The notes beneath the pieces are model-generated. The model was not told the origin of the DNA, searched no databases, and saw only the letters and a list, made by a program, of their open reading frames with translations. The translations under genes were made by a program, and so were the position numbers. From assembly GCF_000004075.3 (NCBI RefSeq), contig NC_026660.2, positions 26,787,498-26,851,497 on the forward strand: a DNA stretch of 64,000 bases, in the 5' to 3' direction. This DNA comes from Cucumis sativus. Taxonomy: Eukaryota; Streptophyta; Magnoliopsida; Cucurbitales; Cucurbitaceae. Below, piece after piece: positions 56,936 to 64,000 of this stretch (position 1 is its first letter; each line of letters starts with the position of its first letter).

Positions 56936-57335
56936 GGCTATGTTGGGTAACTATTTTAATTTTTGCTTTTGTTTTTTTCTGTTTTTGAAAAACAAAATGG
57001 TTTTTTAACTGATTTTTGTTTTATGCTTTTTAAGAACAAAATGAATTTTTTTAAAAGCTTTTTTATTTTTCTATTAAAAACAAGCTTCTTGTTTTTTTTT
57101 TAAAAAAATGAACAGTTACAAAAAGAAAAAAAAGGGTAATAGTCAAAAATAGAAAATTTAAGAAAATATTTGGAACATACGAAAATTCAAGAAAATATTT
57201 GGAATTTTTAAAGTTTTTATTAATAATATACATTGGTAGAAGGTTTAATATTTTAATTTAGTTAAAAGTGTCTCAACCAAAAAATCTATTTTTTAAAAAA
57301 TTAATTTTTGAAAACAGGTGTTATCAAACCTGTCT
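56936..57335. mobile_element. Candidate MITE-like element (hAT type)
   Basis: The left side reads GGCTATGTTGGGTAACTATT followed by T-rich DNA. The right side, reverse-complemented, reads ACAGGTTTGATAACACCTGT followed by T-rich DNA. This is the pattern of imperfect terminal inverted repeats (GTTTGGTAAC type) with poly-T/poly-A flanks that I recall from plant hAT-type MITEs. No transposase frame. Termini and target duplication could not be fixed. Confidence 0.35.
57152..57204. repeat. 24-bp direct repeat, period 29, inside the candidate MITE
   Basis: 57152-57175 and 57181-57204 share 23 of 24 bases (core AAGAAAATATTTGGAA). Confidence 0.85.
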
Positions 57336-59178
57336 TTAATGTTCCGTACTAATTTTTGGTTAAATTACGGTTTTCATCCTTAGTTTTGGTAATTCAAGTT
57401 TTAATTTATGTTTAGATTATGGAAATATTTTTTTAATGAGGGAGTACAGTTTCCACAGAAAATTAGGTTTAAAAAAGAGATAATTTTTCGTTTTGGTAAA
57501 AGCTTCAAAATGTTATATTTACAATGAATTTGAGTTCAGTTTCTAGGATTTTTACCATTTACTTTTGAGTTTTTACTAAAATCTGTGTGATTTTTTTTTC
57601 TTCCGGAATATTTTACTAAAATGTTATATGCAACTAACCCTTAATTATTAGACAGTGAACACTCTAGTATGAATTGAAAGAACTTTTTCTTTTCTTCTAC
57701 AAGTCAAAACTAAAAGAAAATATAAAAAGGAGTTTATGTAAGGTGAGATTGCAGTGGAATTGGATGAAGAGGACAAAAATGAATATAACAAAGTGATAAT
57801 TTACTCGTAAATTATTATTTTTTCCACCCATATCAACCAACTTGTTCTCTACTTTATACTCATCTTAAAAATTCAATATCTATGAAAATAATATCTATCA
57901 ATGGGACATAACCTACTTCAACCGTTAAAACTCTAGCTAATGTCTAACTTCCTCCATCTTGGATGACAAGGAGAATACTATTTTATATTAAACGTATGCA
58001 TATCTTCAATTAAAAAGTAACTCACGAACAATAATTCACCATTTCACAACTAATAACTATACATATGCATATCATGTCAATAATGGAATGAATAAAACGA
58101 TGCATATCAGGCTTGTTTTAGGTAAAAAAAATATTGAAAATATTTAATTACAATGAGGCTTGATTTAGAACAAGAGAACCTAGAAAATTTCAAATAAATT
58201 GAAACATGCTGATTGTTTTATTTTTTTATTTTTAGAAAAAAAATTGAAGGAAGTCTACACATAGTTCAAAATGATCATATGGCAAATAAATTGTATGCTT
58301 GATGAATATGCGAATATACTAAAATGGAAAAAGAAATGATTGGAAGATATATAAGGCAAGTGAATGATTGAAAAACAAATATCAGACAATTCGACAACTA
58401 AAGATCTTTCAACGACTGAGAGATGCACTCACTGCATTTTTCATTTATAGAAAACTAAATTTTGCAAACAAAGGTAAGGTGTGCTCTGTCATTAATAAAT
58501 TCTTCATCAAACAACTTATGATTCATAAATATAATATGCAAAATAAATAGGCAAAAATTCTATCTAAGACATTAAACCTCTCTAGTCCTCTATTAGTTAT
58601 ATCTATAAATATTTTAAATAGACTGATAGATATTTAAAAAAAAGGAATGAAGTTTTTAAACTGTCTCTTTAATCCAATATCCTACGAATATGCTGTTTTT
58701 CCAACTTTGTAAATTTAAATGAATTGACTCAAGATATACTATGGGTAACAATGGTTTGGAATTGAGTTCCTCTCAAGACATGAAAGCGTATATAGAAGAT
58801 TATGCAAGTAAGAAATATCAAAGTTTCATTTTAATTATTAATTAGAATTTGTTTACATTGAAACTCTTCAAAATCTAAATTCCTGCTCCACAATTGGAGA
58901 AATTAAATTTCAAGAGTACATAAATGAATGAAAACTCAAAAGACAAACTAGTCAAATGCATGTTCTAAAACTTGTGACCTCTCCAGCTCCTTGGTTGGAG
59001 TTCACTTATTACCCACAGAAAAATACTCCAATCCTTCAAAACTAAAAATATGATCCTCAACCTTACCTCCTACCATTTATATATTGATGGAATGTGGTTA
59101 CTGAATATTGAGTTTCTGGCAACTACCAACTCATTCACAAGTGAACACAAAATGGTAATCAGAAATTTCTCCGTCTGT

Positions 59179-61673
<2,495 letters not shown>

Positions 61674-62882
61674 TGTAATGTTAAAAAGAAAAAAAGAAAA
61701 AGAAAAAAAGAAGGGTTTTTAGATCTGTAATGGAGTGGATTAACCAATCTGAAACAAGGGTTGAGGTGAGAGAGCGTGTGAGATGGGAAGAGAATGGAAG
61801 AGAAGGAGTTTATAAAGGAGGAAGGGGATGGTAAGTGCGAAATGTTGAAGATGGTAGGTAGGATGAGAGGAGGAAGTGGAGATGAGAGGCAATTTTCAAA
61901 GGGCTACCAAACGAAAAGCAAAGGCAAGGCGGCATTAATTAAATAAAATTAAAAAAAAAAAACAACAACAAAATTAAATTATTATTATTTTTTTAAAAAA
62001 AAAAGATGGATTGGGAGATGGTGGTCATCAAATTTGACTAATAAAAATGGGAAGCCCTTCCAAATCCAAACCCCAACAACTCCCTCTTTCCTTCCAACCC
62101 ATTTCCAGGGACTTTTCAAAGGAAAAGTCTTCATATTCAAATTCAAATTAAAATCTCCCCATTCTAAATATTACAAAATGCGGGGAGTAGGTGAGCCTAA
62201 ATACTTTTTTTATATTACATTTTTTAGAAGAATAAAATAAATAAGAGAAAATGGCGGCTAACCTAAGCTGCTCTCCTCGCCATCCTCTCCTTTCACTGCG
62301 TTTTCTTCATCTACGCCTACACTATTGTATATACATGAAGAAGAAGATAAAAGTAAAATTAAACGTCATTAATAGGAAAATTTGGACTTAAAAAGTCATA
62401 CCTATATCCCAACCTCAATTCTCCCATCTTATATTTCTATATACCAATGTGAATGAATTAGGTATATGCTTTTTATTCCATTCTTTTATATTCTTAATCT
62501 CACGTGTGTGTTTGCTTTTTATTCAAATTGGTTTTTTTTTTTATCATGAAACATAGATTAATTAATTAGATTTTAAGTAGTAAAATCTATAAACCATTAT
62601 TTTATGGTTATATGCTTCTTCTATTAGTAGTAATTAATCTAGCTAATAAACTTGTGTTAAAATTTATTAAGGAATCTAATAAATTTGAAGGAATAGAAAG
62701 GATTGTGCTTTTCTTTGCTTTTATAAAAACAAAAAAGAGAAGAAAAAACAAACGATAATTTTGGGATAGTTTGTGGAATTTGTAAGCTTTTGAAAGTTGA
62801 AGGGGGTTGATGGATCATGTGAAAACTGCGTCGTTTGGTTTGGTTTTTAGGGGAGATATTTTTGAAGGAAATATGAGCCTAT

Positions 62883-62918
62883 GAGGCAGAGGCAGAGGCA
62901 GAGGCAAAGGCAAAGGCA
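62883..62918. repeat. Hexamer repeat: four GAGGCA then two AAGGCA units
   Basis: Six tandem hexamers. The last one overlaps the first G-box (CACGTG, 62917-62922). Confidence 0.9.
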
Positions 62919-62964
62919 CGTGTCTCTCCTTCCCTTTCTTCTATTTTGTAACGTGGGGCACGTG
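62917..62964. promoter_or_regulatory. Two G-boxes (CACGTG) 36 bases apart
   Basis: CACGTG at 62917-62922 and 62959-62964, about 1.25 kb upstream of the DAHP synthase start. Binding by bZIP/bHLH factors is inferred from the motif only. Confidence 0.4.
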
Positions 62965-64000
62965 ATCTCATCTCTCTATTAAAAAATAGTTGGAAGTTGG
63001 AAGCATGGTGCTTCAGTTTTCGTCTTTTCTATGTTGCTTCAAACGATTTTTTCAATTCGTCTTCGATTACATTATCACTTAATTTTGTTTAAAAAAATTT
63101 TAAGATTCCAAACCTATTAAGATTCCTTCGTGCCTTTCTATGGAGACTGCATAGTCATTTTTTCAAATCTTTAATGTTTTTTTTTCAATTTGTTTATTTT
63201 TATCAAATACTATATGATCCAAATTGTTAATTTAAATTTGATGTAAAATTAGGTAAAAGTTTGATATAACTATGTAAAGATAATCAAATTTCAAAATAAT
63301 AATAATAAAAGGTGAATTGTTTCGAATGGACTACACATAATTTGATGAATTTTATTATATTTTGTTATTTCTAACCGTTTTATAATATTGTATCTTTAAA
63401 ATTTTAAATGTTTTAAATTTAAAACGTCCATAAGTCAAAAGAGTAAACAAATTATTACAAAAAAATTTATGGATGATAAAAAAAATAATCAGAAACTCAT
63501 TGACAAGTTTGTGATGAGTTTGAATGAACAAGAGCTTAAAAAGATCATATGAAAGTTTGTTTCAAACAAAATGACAAACGAGCTTAATGTTGATCACAAA
63601 ATGTTGGATTAGAGGCGATATGGATTACAAATCCAATATATATCTTGATGGTAAGACTTGTAAATCAGATAGCAAAGTAGATAACCAAACAAGTTCATAA
63701 ACAATATCAACGTTAACACCCTATATTAAGTTTAAGTTGATGATAAAAATAAAAAACAAGAGAATGGTCTGTTTATTAGGTGTTCATCAACACCAAGAAA
63801 TTGCCAATAAACACACAAAATCCAATTATTGAAGGTGTGTATCTAGACAAGACGTCACAATTGAAATTAGTAAAATCACCATGATTAAAATATTGGTTAT
63901 TGTGGTAAGGTTTACATGAATTAGATGCAAACTAACTTAAATTTGTGGACAAGACAACTAATTAATATCAAGTTCAGAGATAGTCAAATACAACAATCCA

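Larger units (their letters stand above)
56645..59178. other. Intergenic between convergent PABN (+) and DAHP synthase (-)
   Basis: PABN 3' UTR to about 56.8 kb, then a possible MITE (56936-57335), then AT-rich DNA with no supported gene. The DAHP synthase 3' UTR lies at the right end. Confidence 0.65.
61674..64000. other. Upstream region of the DAHP synthase gene, then AT-rich DNA to the window end
   Basis: The leader (purine-rich on this strand, 61680-61720) and proximal promoter lie at 61.7-62.0 kb. Beyond 63.0 kb the DNA is AT-rich with no gene seen. The short open frame at 62034-62240 lacks family motifs. Confidence 0.6.

Overview
This is a window of plant nuclear DNA: AT-rich, rich in microsatellites and poly-A/T runs, with genes split by short GT-AG introns. 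Six intact protein-coding genes and one pseudogene could be assembled exon by exon, and every predicted junction keeps the reading frame. Protein sequences and gene content point to a eudicot. A decayed LINE in an intron, and possible MITE remnants, look like families I associate with Cucurbitaceae (cucumber/melon type). That taxonomic step is inference.

Layout. 1-1.8 kb: HD-Zip I transcription factor of the ATHB5/6/16 group (+). 1.8-16.6 kb: about 15 kb without a recognisable coding gene, holding microsatellites and several promoter-like, GC-richer islands. 16.96-24.25 kb: 14-exon LMBR1-domain membrane protein (-), with a LINE relic in intron 8. 24.3-32.2 kb: intergenic, with GGCCCA elements and a possible MITE. 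32.2-34.8 kb: nine-exon SnRK2 kinase of the SnRK2.7/2.8 type (+). 38.1-39.9 kb: intron-containing pseudogene of ribosomal protein eS6 (+). 40.85-47.48 kb: 15-exon NSUN2/TRM4 RNA cytosine-C5 methyltransferase (+). 49.3-50.7 kb: RABA4-type Rab GTPase (-). 53.2-56.6 kb: nuclear poly(A)-binding protein of the PABPN1/PABN type (+). 59.2-61.7 kb: plastid DAHP synthase, first enzyme of the shikimate pathway (-). The last 2.3 kb are upstream sequence of that gene, with a hexamer repeat and two G-boxes.

The genes are functionally unrelated and are not an operon. They cover transcriptional control, stress kinase signalling, RNA modification, membrane trafficking, poly(A) metabolism and aromatic amino-acid supply. 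What links them is position. From memory, their Arabidopsis relatives lie close together in two duplicated segments (around At4g39980-At4g40060 and At5g65260-At5g65310), so this window looks like a less-fractionated copy of an ancestral block.

No wholly new protein system was found. The items most worth a second look are the eS6 pseudogene with three independent kinds of lesion, the promoter-like islands in the 15-kb coding-free interval, the 13-bp-arm hairpin next to paired GGCCCA boxes ahead of the methyltransferase gene, and an upstream ORF encoding Met plus seven leucines ahead of the LMBR1 gene.
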